Positions 20,143 through 28,917 of a DNA stretch of 64,000 nt are shown one piece after another (position 1 is the stretch's first letter; every line of letters starts with the position of its first letter). This stretch comes from Mesorhizobium escarrei. GTDB taxonomy: Bacteria > Pseudomonadota > Alphaproteobacteria > Rhizobiales > Rhizobiaceae. The DNA lies in the NCBI RefSeq assembly GCF_935825525.1, contig NZ_CAKXZT010000126.1, positions 276,601-340,600 of the forward strand. Direction: 5' to 3'. Below the pieces are notes generated by a model that did not search any database, was not told the origin of the DNA, and was given only the letters and a program-made list of their open reading frames with translations. Both the position numbers and the translations under genes were made by a program.

Positions 20143-20907
20143 TTGGGCGATAGCCTTACTGTCGATGACGCGGCGGATACGCTTTCCCGTCCCGATCCGC
20201 TGACATTCATCAAGGCGAACATGCGTATCGCCCCTGTTCCGGCACTTCCCGAAATCCGGCTTTATAGAGCCCATCCAGCGAGCGGCCTGTGGCGGCTCAC
20301 GCGTCCACAAGGACGAGCAGCCGAGCCGGAAGAAGGAAGCGAAGCCGACGAGGATGGCCCCGAGCCGCAGCCTCCTTACTGGGCCTATGCCTGGGCCGGC
20401 GGCGCTGTGCTTGCCCGCTACATCCTCGATCGGCCGGAGACCGTGGCCGGGCTTCGCGTGCTCGACATCGGCGCCGGGTCTGGCCTCGTCGGTATCGCCG
20501 CGGCAAAGGCCGGCGCCAGCGAAGTGGTTGCATCCGAGATCGACCGCAACGGCGTCGCCGCGCTTGGTCTCAATGCGGCGGCGAACGGCGTCGCAATCAC
20601 GGTCGTCAGCGAGGATATCACCGCTGGGCCGCCGCCGCCGGTGGACGTCGTGGCAGCTGGCGACTTGTTTTACCGGCAAGATCTCGCCGACCGGGTCATC
20701 CCCTTCCTCGACCGCTGCCTGGCCGCCGGCATCAATGTGCTGATCGGCGACCCGGGCCGCGCCTACCTGCCCCGCTCGCGGCTTCGCCTGCTGGCCGAAT
20801 ACGAGGTGCCGGATGTCGGCCAAGCAAATGGCTCAGCGACGAAGCCGAGCGGCGTCTTCTCGTTCGAGCCGGAGCAGTTCGAAGGCGAGTTCAGATCGTC
20901 TCCTTGA
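20143..20907 (+). CDS. METTL20-like protein lysine methyltransferase (ETF-beta type)
   Basis: 254 residues, class I SAM-dependent methyltransferase. The N-terminal FIKAN...PEIRLY, the PPYWAYAWAGG motif (77-87), SAM motif I VLDIGAGSG (106-114) and the late GDPGRAYLP are the signature of the METTL20 family. By established knowledge, this family methylates lysines of the electron-transfer flavoprotein beta subunit, with an Agrobacterium homologue. An acidic insertion at about 58-76 is unusual. I chose TTG because AGGGA lies six bases upstream and family homology extends before the first ATG (20221). It starts eight bases after fadD, so the two are probably cotranscribed. Confidence 0.78.
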   Translation: MGDSLTVDDAADTLSRPDPLTFIKANMRIAPVPALPEIRLYRAHPASGLWRLTRPQGRAAEPEEGSEADEDGPEPQPPYWAYAWAGGAVLARYILDRPETVAGLRVLDIGAGSGLVGIAAAKAGASEVVASEIDRNGVAALGLNAAANGVAITVVSEDITAGPPPPVDVVAAGDLFYRQDLADRVIPFLDRCLAAGINVLIGDPGRAYLPRSRLRLLAEYEVPDVGQANGSATKPSGVFSFEPEQFEGEFRSSP

Positions 20908-21613
20908 CCTTTGCCGAAAGAAAGTCGGGCAGGTCGGCAACCGAATCCAGAATGACGTCGGCGATCTGCGACAGCGACTCCCGCGTGCCGGTGCCGGAGA
21001 GCACGCCGATCGCCAGACCGCAGCCGCCGGCCCGCGCCATCTCCAGATCGTGGCGATTGTCGCCGACCACGGCGATCACGGCCGGCCTCAGGCCGGTCAG
21101 GTCCGAGAAGGCGAGGATCGTGTCGGGCGCCGGTTTCGGATTGGCCACCGCGTCGTAACCATAGGCGGCGTCGAACAGCTGCGCGACACCCAGCGTCAGC
21201 AATGTCTTTTCCGCGCCAGTGGTCGAATCGTTGGTGGCGACGCCGAGCCGGTAGGATTTCCTGTGAAGAACGCCAAGCGTCTCGACGATGCCCGGCAGCG
21301 CCACCGCCATCGCCGAACCCTGCACCGAGGTGATCTCGTTGAAGCGGGCGACGGCAAGCATCTGGTCTTCATCAGACAGCCGCGGAAACCAAAGCTCGAC
21401 GACATCCATGTTAGTGCCGGAGGCAAAGATGGAATCGGGCTTGAAGCGTTTGGTGGCGAAATCATAGCCCGCCGCGGCAAGCAGCCTGTCGGCCTTCCAG
21501 CGGTCGCCCTCCGCCGCATCCATCGCCATGAAATCGGCAACGCCGAGCCATGTTGCGTTGAAGTCGACAAGGGTGCCGTCCTTGTCGAACAATATTCCCT
21601 TGATCTCGGCCAA
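20891..21613 (-). CDS. HAD-family hydrolase, phosphoglycolate phosphatase-like
   Basis: 240 residues. Motif I is FDKDGTLVD near the N-terminus, motif II is VATNDST, motif III includes NPKPAPD, and motif IV is VVGDNRHDLEMA, the order of a phosphatase with a helical cap. The substrate is not evident; sugar phosphates or phosphoglycolate are the family's usual targets. The start is TTG, six bases after the pgi stop with GGAG upstream, so the two genes form an operon. The 3' end overlaps the convergent methyltransferase gene by 17 bases. Confidence 0.78.
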   Translation of the reverse strand: MAEIKGILFDKDGTLVDFNATWLGVADFMAMDAAEGDRWKADRLLAAAGYDFATKRFKPDSIFASGTNMDVVELWFPRLSDEDQMLAVARFNEITSVQGSAMAVALPGIVETLGVLHRKSYRLGVATNDSTTGAEKTLLTLGVAQLFDAAYGYDAVANPKPAPDTILAFSDLTGLRPAVIAVVGDNRHDLEMARAGGCGLAIGVLSGTGTRESLSQIADVILDSVADLPDFLSAKVKETI

Positions 21614-21618
21614 GCCGC

Positions 21619-23262
21619 TTACTCCGATCCGCGCAATCGATGGATGTGTCCCACCAGTCCGGCGGTCGAAGCGTCCCGCTTTGCGGCATTCTCCTTGCCT
21701 TCCACGACAGGCAGCAGTCCGGTCGCCAGTTCCTTGCCCAGCTCGACGCCCCACTGGTCGAAGGAATTGATGTTGAAGAGCGTGCCTTCGACGAAGACGC
21801 GGTGCTCATAGAGCGCGATCAGCCGTCCGAACGTATGCGGATCGAGTTGTCTGTAGAGGATCGTCACCGAGGGCCGGTTGCCAGAGAAGACGCGGTGCGG
21901 GGCGATCCTGTCGACTTCGGCGGGCGCCATGCCCTTTGCCAGCATCTGCGCGCGCGCTTCCTCCAGCGTGCGGCCCTTCATGAACGCCTCCGACTGAGCC
22001 AGGCAGTTGGCGAGCAACAGGTCGTGGTGATGCTTGAGATCCGGCTCATGGCCGATGGCTGCGGCGAGGAATTCGACCGGAATGAAATCGGTGCCCTGGT
22101 GCAGCAGCTGGAAGAAGGCGTGCTGGCCATTGGTGCCGGGCTCGCCCCAGACCAGCGGGCCGGTCGGCGTAGTGACAGCGCCGCCGTCGAGGGTGACGCT
22201 CTTGCCGTTCGATTCCATGTCGAGCTGCTGCAGATAGGCCGGCAGCCTCGACAGGCGCTGGTCGTAGGGAATGACGGCGCGGGCGGGGTATTGGCAGATC
22301 ACCCGATGCCACCAGCCGATCAGCCCCATCAGCGCCGGCAGGTTGCTGGCCAGCGGCGCCGTCTGGAAATGTTCGTCCATCGCATGCGCGCCATCGAGAA
22401 AGGCGCGAAAATTCTTCGGGCCGACGGCGATCATCACCGGCAGGCCGATCGCGCCCCACACAGAATAACGTCCGCCGACCCAGTCCCAGAAGCCGAAGAC
22501 GCGATCGGACGCAATACCGAACTTGGCCACCAGGTCGAGCGCCGTCGAGACGGCGGCGAAGTGCTTTCCGACCGCTTCCTTGCCGAGCGTCTTCTGCACC
22601 CATTCGCGCGCCGTCTCGGCATTGGTCATCGTCTCGATGGTGGTGAAGGTCTTGGAAGCAACGATGAACAGCGTGGTTTCGGCGGACAGGCCCTTCAGCG
22701 TGTCGTGGATATGGGCGCCGTCGACGTTCGACACGTAATGCGTGCGCGGCCCGTCGTGATAGGGCGCCAGCGCCAGCGTCGCCATGGCCGGGCCAAGATC
22801 GGACCCGCCGATGCCGATGTTGACGATGTCGGTGATCTTCTTGCCGGTGGCGCCGGCCGCCTTACCGGAGCGCACCGCATCGGCGAAGGCGCCCATCGCG
22901 TCGAGTACGGCGACAACCTCCGCCTTCACGTCCTGACCGTCGAGCACGATACCCTTGCCGTTCAGGTTGCGCAGCGCGGTGTGCAGCACGGCGCGGCCTT
23001 CGGTTACGTTGATCTTCTTGCCTGAGAACATCGCGGCGCGCCGGCCTTCGAGATCCGCGGCTGCCGCCAGCTGCTCCAGCAGATCCATCGCCTGCGCATC
23101 GACCGCGCATTTCGACCAGTCGAGCAGCAGGTCGCCGTCGCTGGCGGAGAATTTTTCGAAGCGCTGCGGATCAGCAGTGAAAGCCTCGCGCATGCTGCCC
23201 GATTTGGCCGCACGGTGATCGCGCAGGGCGTCGAGCTGTTTTTGAAAGGACGATTGATCCAC
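21619..23262 (-). CDS. pgi: Glucose-6-phosphate isomerase
   Basis: 547 residues, normal for Pgi. The enzyme interconverts glucose-6-phosphate and fructose-6-phosphate in the cytosol. Visible signatures are [26 protein letters not shown], the [13 protein letters not shown] stretch carrying a catalytic Arg, a late Glu region, and [13 protein letters not shown] with the catalytic Lys near the C-terminus. The start is GTG, with GGAG upstream. It is followed by the HAD phosphatase gene. Confidence 0.95.
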   Translation of the reverse strand: MDQSSFQKQLDALRDHRAAKSGSMREAFTADPQRFEKFSASDGDLLLDWSKCAVDAQAMDLLEQLAAAADLEGRRAAMFSGKKINVTEGRAVLHTALRNLNGKGIVLDGQDVKAEVVAVLDAMGAFADAVRSGKAAGATGKKITDIVNIGIGGSDLGPAMATLALAPYHDGPRTHYVSNVDGAHIHDTLKGLSAETTLFIVASKTFTTIETMTNAETAREWVQKTLGKEAVGKHFAAVSTALDLVAKFGIASDRVFGFWDWVGGRYSVWGAIGLPVMIAVGPKNFRAFLDGAHAMDEHFQTAPLASNLPALMGLIGWWHRVICQYPARAVIPYDQRLSRLPAYLQQLDMESNGKSVTLDGGAVTTPTGPLVWGEPGTNGQHAFFQLLHQGTDFIPVEFLAAAIGHEPDLKHHHDLLLANCLAQSEAFMKGRTLEEARAQMLAKGMAPAEVDRIAPHRVFSGNRPSVTILYRQLDPHTFGRLIALYEHRVFVEGTLFNINSFDQWGVELGKELATGLLPVVEGKENAAKRDASTAGLVGHIHRLRGSE

Positions 23263-23678
23263 TGCCTCACTCCGAGCCTTGAAATGCCAACATAACAGAC
23301 CGGATGTTTCCGGCGCGTGTCGTCGCGGCGAACTATCTAGCCGAAATCGACTGGTTTCAATGCGCCGCGATGACGCGTTGCGTCAGGCAGCGATGACGCG
23401 TTGCCTCACAGCTGGGGATGAAGGCGTTGCGTCAGGCAGCGACGACGCGTTGCGTCGCGCTGGGGATGGTGCGTTGCGTCGCGCTGGGATGACGCACGGC
23501 GTCACGCTGGGATGACGCGTTGCGTCGCGCTGGGATGACGCGTTGCGTCACGCTGGGGAAGGATCACTGGCGTAAATCCCAGCAATCAGAAAAATTGATT
23601 GGCGCAACAGCTTGTGCCACCAGTACATTCGACTGGTCCAGCCAAGTGAAAAAAGCTGGCCATCCGAGGAACACTCCC
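23263..23678. other. Gap upstream of mocR, mostly tandem repeats
   Basis: About 415 bases between divergent pgi and mocR. The central half is the tandem hairpin array described separately. The remaining right part carries the mocR upstream region and the ribosome site GAGGA, eight bases before its ATG. No convincing gene is present. Confidence 0.55.
23368..23557. repeat. Tandem array of about eight hairpin-forming 22-26 base units
   Basis: Units resemble GATGACGCGTTGCGTCRCGCTGG, with each unit centred on a short inverted repeat TGACGC-GT-TGCGTCA or GACGC...GCGTC. Eight imperfect copies can be counted, differing mainly in the second half (AGGCAGC in early copies, CGCTGGG in later ones). It lies 120 bases before the MocR regulator gene. 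It could be a variable-number repeat or a cluster of protein-binding sites; nothing in the sequence decides this. Confidence 0.85.
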
Positions 23679-25172
23679 ATGCCACAGCGAAACGACACGG
23701 CCATATGGTCCGGCCTGTTCCGGATTTCGGCGGAATCCGGCCAGACCCTGCAGGCGCAAATCCGCCAAGCGATCGTCGCCGCTATCCTAGACCGGCAGAT
23801 TGCCGCTTCGATGCCGCTTCCGTCCTGCCGAATCTTGGCCGAGAAACTTGGCGTGGCGCGCGGCACCGTGGTGCTGGCCTTCCAGCAGCTCGTCGACCAG
23901 GGTTTCCTGGTGGCGCGCGAACGGCGCGGCCATTTCGTCAATCCGGACGTGCTGGCGACGCCGGCCAAACCGCACCAGAAGGCGCCAGACCAGGCCAATG
24001 AGATCGACTGGAAGGCGCGCCGGCAGATCGCGGCCAGCGACATGCCGCCGCCGGCCAAGCACGACAACTGGATCAAGTCGTCCTACCCCTTCGTCTATGG
24101 CCAGTTCGATCCGGCACTATTCCCGACCGCCGAGTGGCGCGAGTGCAACCGCATGGCGCTCGCCGTGCTCGAGATCCGCAACTGGGCGTCCGACATGGTT
24201 GATCGCGACGATCCGCTTTTGATCGAGCAGATCCAGGCGCGGCTGTTGCCACGGCGCGGCATCTTCGCCAATCCCGATGAGATCATCGTCACGCTCGGCG
24301 CGCAGAACGCGCTCTACATGCTGGCGACGCTGCTGATGACCAAGGGCTCCAAGGTGGCCATGGAGGACCCCGGCTATCCCGACGCACGCTCGATCTTCCG
24401 ACTGGCGGGCGCCGACGTCATACCGGTCCCGGTCGACCATTCCGGCATTGTAACTGCTTCTATTCCCAGCGATTCCGGCTTCGTCTTCGTGACGCCCAGC
24501 CACCATTGCCCGACTATGGTGCCGCTGTCGGCGGAGCGCCGGCAGGATTTGCTGGCGCGCGCCAATCGCCACAACCAGATCATCATCGAGGACGGCTATG
24601 ACAGCCAGCTTCTGGACGAGGCGCCGCAGCAGGCGCTGAAGAGCCTCGACCGTTCCGGCCGGGTCATCTATGTCGGCTCGATGTCGAAGACGCTGGCTCC
24701 GGGCCTCAGGCTCGGCTACATCGTCGCCTCGGCCGGGCTGATCTCCGAGCTTCGCGCGCTGCGTCGCTTCATGCTGCGTCATCCGCCGGCCAACAACCAG
24801 CGCGCGGTCGCGCTGTTCCTGTCGCTTGGCCATCACGAGGCGCTGGTGCGGCGGCTGTCGAGCGCCTTCGACGAACGGCGCAAGCGTCTGATCCATGCGA
24901 TTTCCGCCTTCCTGCCGGAGTGGCGCTCGACCGATTCCGCCGGCGGCGCGTCGCTCTGGCTCGAGGGGCCGCGCGGCACCGATTCGCGCGGGCTGGCCGA
25001 GGCCGCCGCCTCGCGCAGCGTCATCATCGAGCCTGGCGACCGTTTCTTCGACCGCACCGAAAAGCCGTCGCGCTTCATGCGGCTGGGCATCTCCTCGATC
25101 GCGCTGCAGCACATCGAGCCCGGCATCCGAGAACTGGCGACGGCGGCCGGGCGCAGGCCGGCCGCCGCTTGA
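23679..25172 (+). CDS. MocR-type transcriptional regulator (GntR winged helix fused to aminotransferase domain)
   Basis: 497 residues. An N-terminal GntR winged helix (about 15-85; LQAQIRQAIVAAIL, LAEKLGVARGTVVLAFQQL) is joined by a linker to a fold-type I aminotransferase domain with the PLP-binding lysine in GSMSKTLAPG (Lys337). MocR proteins use PLP chemistry to sense an amine or amino-acid-like effector. The start has GAGGA eight bases upstream. It lies directly upstream of an MttB-family methyltransferase gene on the same strand and after a hairpin array, and probably controls that gene. Confidence 0.87.
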   Translation: MPQRNDTAIWSGLFRISAESGQTLQAQIRQAIVAAILDRQIAASMPLPSCRILAEKLGVARGTVVLAFQQLVDQGFLVARERRGHFVNPDVLATPAKPHQKAPDQANEIDWKARRQIAASDMPPPAKHDNWIKSSYPFVYGQFDPALFPTAEWRECNRMALAVLEIRNWASDMVDRDDPLLIEQIQARLLPRRGIFANPDEIIVTLGAQNALYMLATLLMTKGSKVAMEDPGYPDARSIFRLAGADVIPVPVDHSGIVTASIPSDSGFVFVTPSHHCPTMVPLSAERRQDLLARANRHNQIIIEDGYDSQLLDEAPQQALKSLDRSGRVIYVGSMSKTLAPGLRLGYIVASAGLISELRALRRFMLRHPPANNQRAVALFLSLGHHEALVRRLSSAFDERRKRLIHAISAFLPEWRSTDSAGGASLWLEGPRGTDSRGLAEAAASRSVIIEPGDRFFDRTEKPSRFMRLGISSIALQHIEPGIRELATAAGRRPAAA

Positions 25173-25351
25173 GGCCTCGGCCTGGCCGGCACCGGCCGCC
25201 GTTCTTTAGCCCCCTGGCATATGTGACGGGATCGCCTGGCCCATAGGCTGTGCCAATGCCGGCGGCATAGTTCGATGGATAAGGGGACGAAGCGGGCCGA
25301 TGGTGGACCAACCACCGCCGCCCGCTTCGCAGCTAAGGTGGAGTGCCTCCC

Positions 25352-26941
25352 ATGTCAGTGGCTGTAGAGAAGCCGGATATGTCCTCGGACCAACGTTCGC
25401 GGCGTTCTGGCGGGCGCGAAGCGCGTCGCGCCATGCGGGCAGCACCGCTTGCCGACGATATCAAGCCGGTGCGCGCCGGCCTCGAAGGCGGAAGCTACGG
25501 GCCGCTCAGCGACAACGACCGCGAGCGCATTCACGAAGCGGTGCTGACGCTGCTTGAAACGGTCGGCTTCGCCAATGCCATCCCGTCCTGCATCGAAGCG
25601 CTGACCAAGGCCGGCGCCACCCTCGGCGAGGACGGCCGCATTCGTTTTCCGCGCGCGCTCGTTCTCGATACCATCAAGAAGGCGGCGCGCCATTTCACCC
25701 TGCATGGCCAGGATCCCAAGCACGACATGCTGATCCAGGGCAAGCGCGTGCATTACGGCACGGCCGGTGCTGCGGTGCATCTGGTCGACGTCGAGAAGCG
25801 CTGTTATCGCGAGTCGCTGCTGCAGGACATCTATGACGCCGCCCGCATCGTCGAAGGGCTCGACAACATCCATTTCTTCCAGCGGCCGATGGTACCGCGC
25901 GACATTCCCGATCCGCTCGATATGGATTTCAACACGCTTTACGCCTGCGTGATGGGCACGTCGAAGCATGTCGGCACATCCTTCACGGTGCGCGAGAACG
26001 TCAAGCCGGCGCTCGACATGCTCTATGCGATTGCCGGCGGCGAAGAGAATTTTCGCGCGCGGCCCTTCGTCTCCAATTCGAACTGTTTTGTCGTGCCGCC
26101 GATGAAGTTTGCCGAGGACGCCTGCGGCGTGCTCGAGGCCTGCGTCGAAGGCGGCATTCCGATCCTGCTGCTGTCGGCCGGCCAGGCGGGCGCCACGGCG
26201 CCGGCGGCGATCGCCGGTGCGGTGGTGCAAGCCGTGGCCGAAGTGCTCGCCGGCCTCGTCTATGTCAATGCCATCAAACCCGGACATCCTGCGATCTTCG
26301 GCACTTGGCCGTTCGTCTCCGACCTGAGGACTGGCGCCATGTCCGGCGGCTCGGCCGAGCAAGCGGTGCTGACCGCGGCCTGCGCGCAGATGGCGCAATT
26401 CTACGACCTGCCCGGCGGTTCGGCCGCCGGCATGACGGATTCGAAACTGCCCGACATTCAGTCCGGTTACGAAAAGGGCATCACTGACGTCATGGCCGGC
26501 CTTGCCGGCCTCAACCTTGTCTATGAATCAGCCGGCATGCACGCCTCGCTGCTCGGCTTCTGCCTGGAAAGCCTGATCATCGACAACGACATGCTCGGCC
26601 ATTGCCTGCGCTGCGTGCGCGGCATCGAGGTGACCGATGAGTCGCTGTCGATAGACACCATCGCCGACGTCTGCCTGAAGGGGCCAGGTCATTATCTCGG
26701 CAACGAGCAGACGCTGCGGCTGATGCAGACGGAATATTTCTATCCGGCGGTCGGCGACCGCTTTTCGCCGAAGGAATGGAACGAGAAAGGCAGGCCCGAC
26801 ATCCTGCAGCGGGCGATCATCGAGAAGAAGCGCATCCTCGCCGAGCGCTTCCCGCGCCACGTGCCGAAGCCGGTCGACGACAAGCTGCGCGCCCGCTTCG
26901 GCAATCTGATCCATCTGCCGCGCAGCGGCATGGGCGGCTGA
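25352..26941 (+). CDS. MttB-superfamily methyltransferase (trimethylamine methyltransferase family, no pyrrolysine)
   Basis: 529 residues throughout related to the MttB superfamily (COG5598), with landmarks GKRVHYGTAGAAVH, DMDFNTLYACVMGTSKH, GSAAGMTDSKLPD and YESAGMHASLLG. No in-frame amber codon interrupts it, so it is a non-pyrrolysine member. Characterised members of that group demethylate glycine betaine or related quaternary amines to a corrinoid protein; no corrinoid protein gene is next to it here. The ATG is preceded by GGTGGAG. The substrate is unknown; a methylated amine is inferred from family and from the MocR neighbour. Confidence 0.82.
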   Translation: MSVAVEKPDMSSDQRSRRSGGREARRAMRAAPLADDIKPVRAGLEGGSYGPLSDNDRERIHEAVLTLLETVGFANAIPSCIEALTKAGATLGEDGRIRFPRALVLDTIKKAARHFTLHGQDPKHDMLIQGKRVHYGTAGAAVHLVDVEKRCYRESLLQDIYDAARIVEGLDNIHFFQRPMVPRDIPDPLDMDFNTLYACVMGTSKHVGTSFTVRENVKPALDMLYAIAGGEENFRARPFVSNSNCFVVPPMKFAEDACGVLEACVEGGIPILLLSAGQAGATAPAAIAGAVVQAVAEVLAGLVYVNAIKPGHPAIFGTWPFVSDLRTGAMSGGSAEQAVLTAACAQMAQFYDLPGGSAAGMTDSKLPDIQSGYEKGITDVMAGLAGLNLVYESAGMHASLLGFCLESLIIDNDMLGHCLRCVRGIEVTDESLSIDTIADVCLKGPGHYLGNEQTLRLMQTEYFYPAVGDRFSPKEWNEKGRPDILQRAIIEKKRILAERFPRHVPKPVDDKLRARFGNLIHLPRSGMGG

Positions 26942-26972
26942 AGACTGTTCTCTCGTCAAAACTGAAACGGTC

Positions 26973-27010
26973 AGAGCCTAATCCATCCCGACAAATCGGG
27001 ATGGGGCTCT
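26973..27010. terminator. Hairpin downstream of the MttB-family gene
   Basis: AGAGCC...CATCCCGA pairs with TCGGGATG...GGCTCT around a CAAA loop; AGCTTTCTGTTT follows on the plus strand, a modest T-rich tract. It is likely to terminate the mocR-mttB transcript, although the sequence also resembles a dispersed rhizobial intergenic motif. Confidence 0.6.
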
Positions 27011-27022
27011 AGCTTTCTGTTT

Positions 27023-27071
27023 GACCATGATCTTTTCCGAAAACCGGGTTCCAATTTTCGGGATCATGGTC
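27023..27071. repeat. Rhizobial CATGATC/GATCATG dispersed repeat
   Basis: GACCATGATC and GATCATGGTC flank a TTTTCCGAAAACCGG...TTTTCGG interior that also folds. I recognise this as a common intergenic palindrome of Rhizobiales. It lies between two convergent genes and its right end touches the stop codon of the next gene. Confidence 0.65.
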
Positions 27072-27469
27072 TAGTCGGCGCTCAACCCGTAGCGCTCGAC
27101 GACCTCGCCACTGATCAGCTTGGCATGCAGCGTCATCAGTATGATTTGCGCATCGAAGCTGCCGCCGGCCTCAAGTGCCGCCTCAAGCCGGCGCTCCGCA
27201 TCCAGCCTATGCCTAAGGCCGTTGGATTGCTCGAATGCTTCCGGCCCGGCAATACAATAGCCAAGCAGCTGGGCCACCGGCGGGTAGGCTTGTGGCGGCG
27301 GCTCGTCGGGCCAGTGGTCCTTCATCAGATTGACGATGGTGAGCTTTGCTCCTTCCGGCATAAGGGCGGGATGAAGGTCGACGTTGCGTAACGCGGCGTC
27401 GAGTTGCCTGAGGTCGCCTGAACGGCCGAACATTCCAAGGAAGCCAAGGGAAGAGCGTCGTCTCGCCAT
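27071..27469 (-). CDS. Conserved hypothetical protein linked to chrBA
   Basis: 132 residues, starting MARRRSSLGFLGMFGRSGDLRQLD. It looks globular and mostly helical, with no signal peptide, membrane segment or cysteine cluster; its C-terminal half contains an alanine-rich helix and ends SGEVVERYGLSAD. The ATG has AGGA six bases upstream. It lies 53 bases after chrA on the same strand, so it may belong to the chromate operon. I do not recognise its family and propose no function. Confidence 0.62.
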   Translation of the reverse strand: MARRRSSLGFLGMFGRSGDLRQLDAALRNVDLHPALMPEGAKLTIVNLMKDHWPDEPPPQAYPPVAQLLGYCIAGPEAFEQSNGLRHRLDAERRLEAALEAGGSFDAQIILMTLHAKLISGEVVERYGLSAD

Positions 27470-27522
27470 GATGTTCCTATCCGAATGCCCGAAACGCCGC
27501 AAAGCCCCGCCGCAGGCAGCCG

Positions 27523-28917
27523 CTATGCGCTCGCCGCCAGCAACAAAACACCGGCGAGGGCCGATCCTGCCAGCGTCGGCAGCATGCCGATCTTCAGCTT
27601 CAGGATAGCGATCATGGCAGCACACGACAGCAGCGCCGCACGCCAGTCGATGGATGAGAGCACCGGCACGTCCGTTCCAAGCCCGATGTTGCGCACCTCG
27701 CCGAAAATGACGTGCAAGCCGAACCACAGAGCGAGATTCATGATGACGCCGACGACGGCAGCGGTGATCGCGCCCAGCGCCGCCGACAGCGCCTTGTTGC
27801 CGCGCAGGGATTCGATATAGGGCGCGCCGAGGAAGATCCAGAAGAAGCAAGGCGTGAACGTCGCCCACAGGGTGAGCATCGCGCCAAGCGATCCGGCAAG
27901 CAGCGGGCTCAACGATCCCGATTGGCGGAACGCGGCCAGAAAGCCGACGAACTGCAGGACCAGAATGAGCGGGCCGGGCGTGGTTTCGGCAAGCCCGAGA
28001 CCATCGACCATTTCACCGGGTGCGAGCCAGCCGAAGGACTCGACCGCTGCCTGCGCGACATAGGCAAGGACCGCGTAGGCGCCGCCGAAGGTGACGACCG
28101 CCATGACGCTGAAGAAGCCACCGATCTGCGTCCATACGCTGGCGGATCCGGTGAACGCCCAGATCAGCAGCACCGGCCCGAGCCAGATCGGCAGCCAGAT
28201 TGCAACGGTGCGCGGCGCATGCCATCGCGTCGGCTGGGTGTGGGCCAGTTCGCCGCGCTCGAACATCAGGTCGACCGCGCCCTTGATGTCGGGAACCGCG
28301 TCCTTGCCGTGCGCCGCGCCGGAAAAAAGCGCCGGCGCAACACGATTTCCAATCCAGCCCGCCAGGCCGGCAAGCAGGACGATGAGCGGAAACGGCATGT
28401 TCAATGCATAGATGGCGATAAAGGCGGCGAGCGCGATCGAAACCATGACCCGGTTCTTCAGGGCACGTCGTCCGATCCGGATCATCGCCTCGATCACGAT
28501 CGCAAGCACGGCCGCTTTCACCCCGAAAAACAGCGCCTCGACCAGAGGAGCGTCGCCATACAGCGCATAGAGGATGCTCAACGTGAGCATCACAAGCGCA
28601 CCCGGCGCGACGAACAGGATGCCGGCGACCAGGCCGCCGATCGTCCGGTGCAGCAGCCAACCGATATAGACGGCGAGTTGCTGGGCTTCGGGGCCTGGCA
28701 GCAGCATGCAGTAGTTCAACGCATGCAGGAAACGTTGCTCGCCGATCCAACGCCGTTCCTCGACCAATTCCCTGTGCATGAGCGCGATCTGCCCGGCCGG
28801 CCCGCCGAAGCTGAGCAGGCCGATTTTTGCCCAGAGTTTTACGCCTTCGCGGAAGGTAGGCGCTGCCGGCACGTCGACGATCTCGTTCGTTTTGGCAGAA
28901 GTCCCCGTTTCGCTCAT
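27523..28917 (-). CDS. chrA: Chromate transporter ChrA, long (two-domain) form
   Basis: 464 residues with two homologous CHR domains, each of about five or six membrane helices: one starts FREGVKLWAKIGLLSFGGPAGQIALMH, the other SVMAVVTFGGAYAVLAYV. Conserved FGG and LPGPEAQQLA / TTPGPLILVLQFVGF motifs appear in the two halves. It exports chromate across the inner membrane by the known family role. The ATG overlaps the chrB stop by four bases, so translation is coupled to chrB. Confidence 0.92.
   Translation of the reverse strand: MSETGTSAKTNEIVDVPAAPTFREGVKLWAKIGLLSFGGPAGQIALMHRELVEERRWIGEQRFLHALNYCMLLPGPEAQQLAVYIGWLLHRTIGGLVAGILFVAPGALVMLTLSILYALYGDAPLVEALFFGVKAAVLAIVIEAMIRIGRRALKNRVMVSIALAAFIAIYALNMPFPLIVLLAGLAGWIGNRVAPALFSGAAHGKDAVPDIKGAVDLMFERGELAHTQPTRWHAPRTVAIWLPIWLGPVLLIWAFTGSASVWTQIGGFFSVMAVVTFGGAYAVLAYVAQAAVESFGWLAPGEMVDGLGLAETTPGPLILVLQFVGFLAAFRQSGSLSPLLAGSLGAMLTLWATFTPCFFWIFLGAPYIESLRGNKALSAALGAITAAVVGVIMNLALWFGLHVIFGEVRNIGLGTDVPVLSSIDWRAALLSCAAMIAILKLKIGMLPTLAGSALAGVLLLAASA

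Noticed and set aside
23368..23557. CRISPR array
   Set aside because: Units are contiguous and imperfect with no unique spacers, and no cas genes are near.
25352..26941. Pyrrolysine-containing trimethylamine methyltransferase
   Set aside because: The reading frame is open from start to stop without an internal amber codon.
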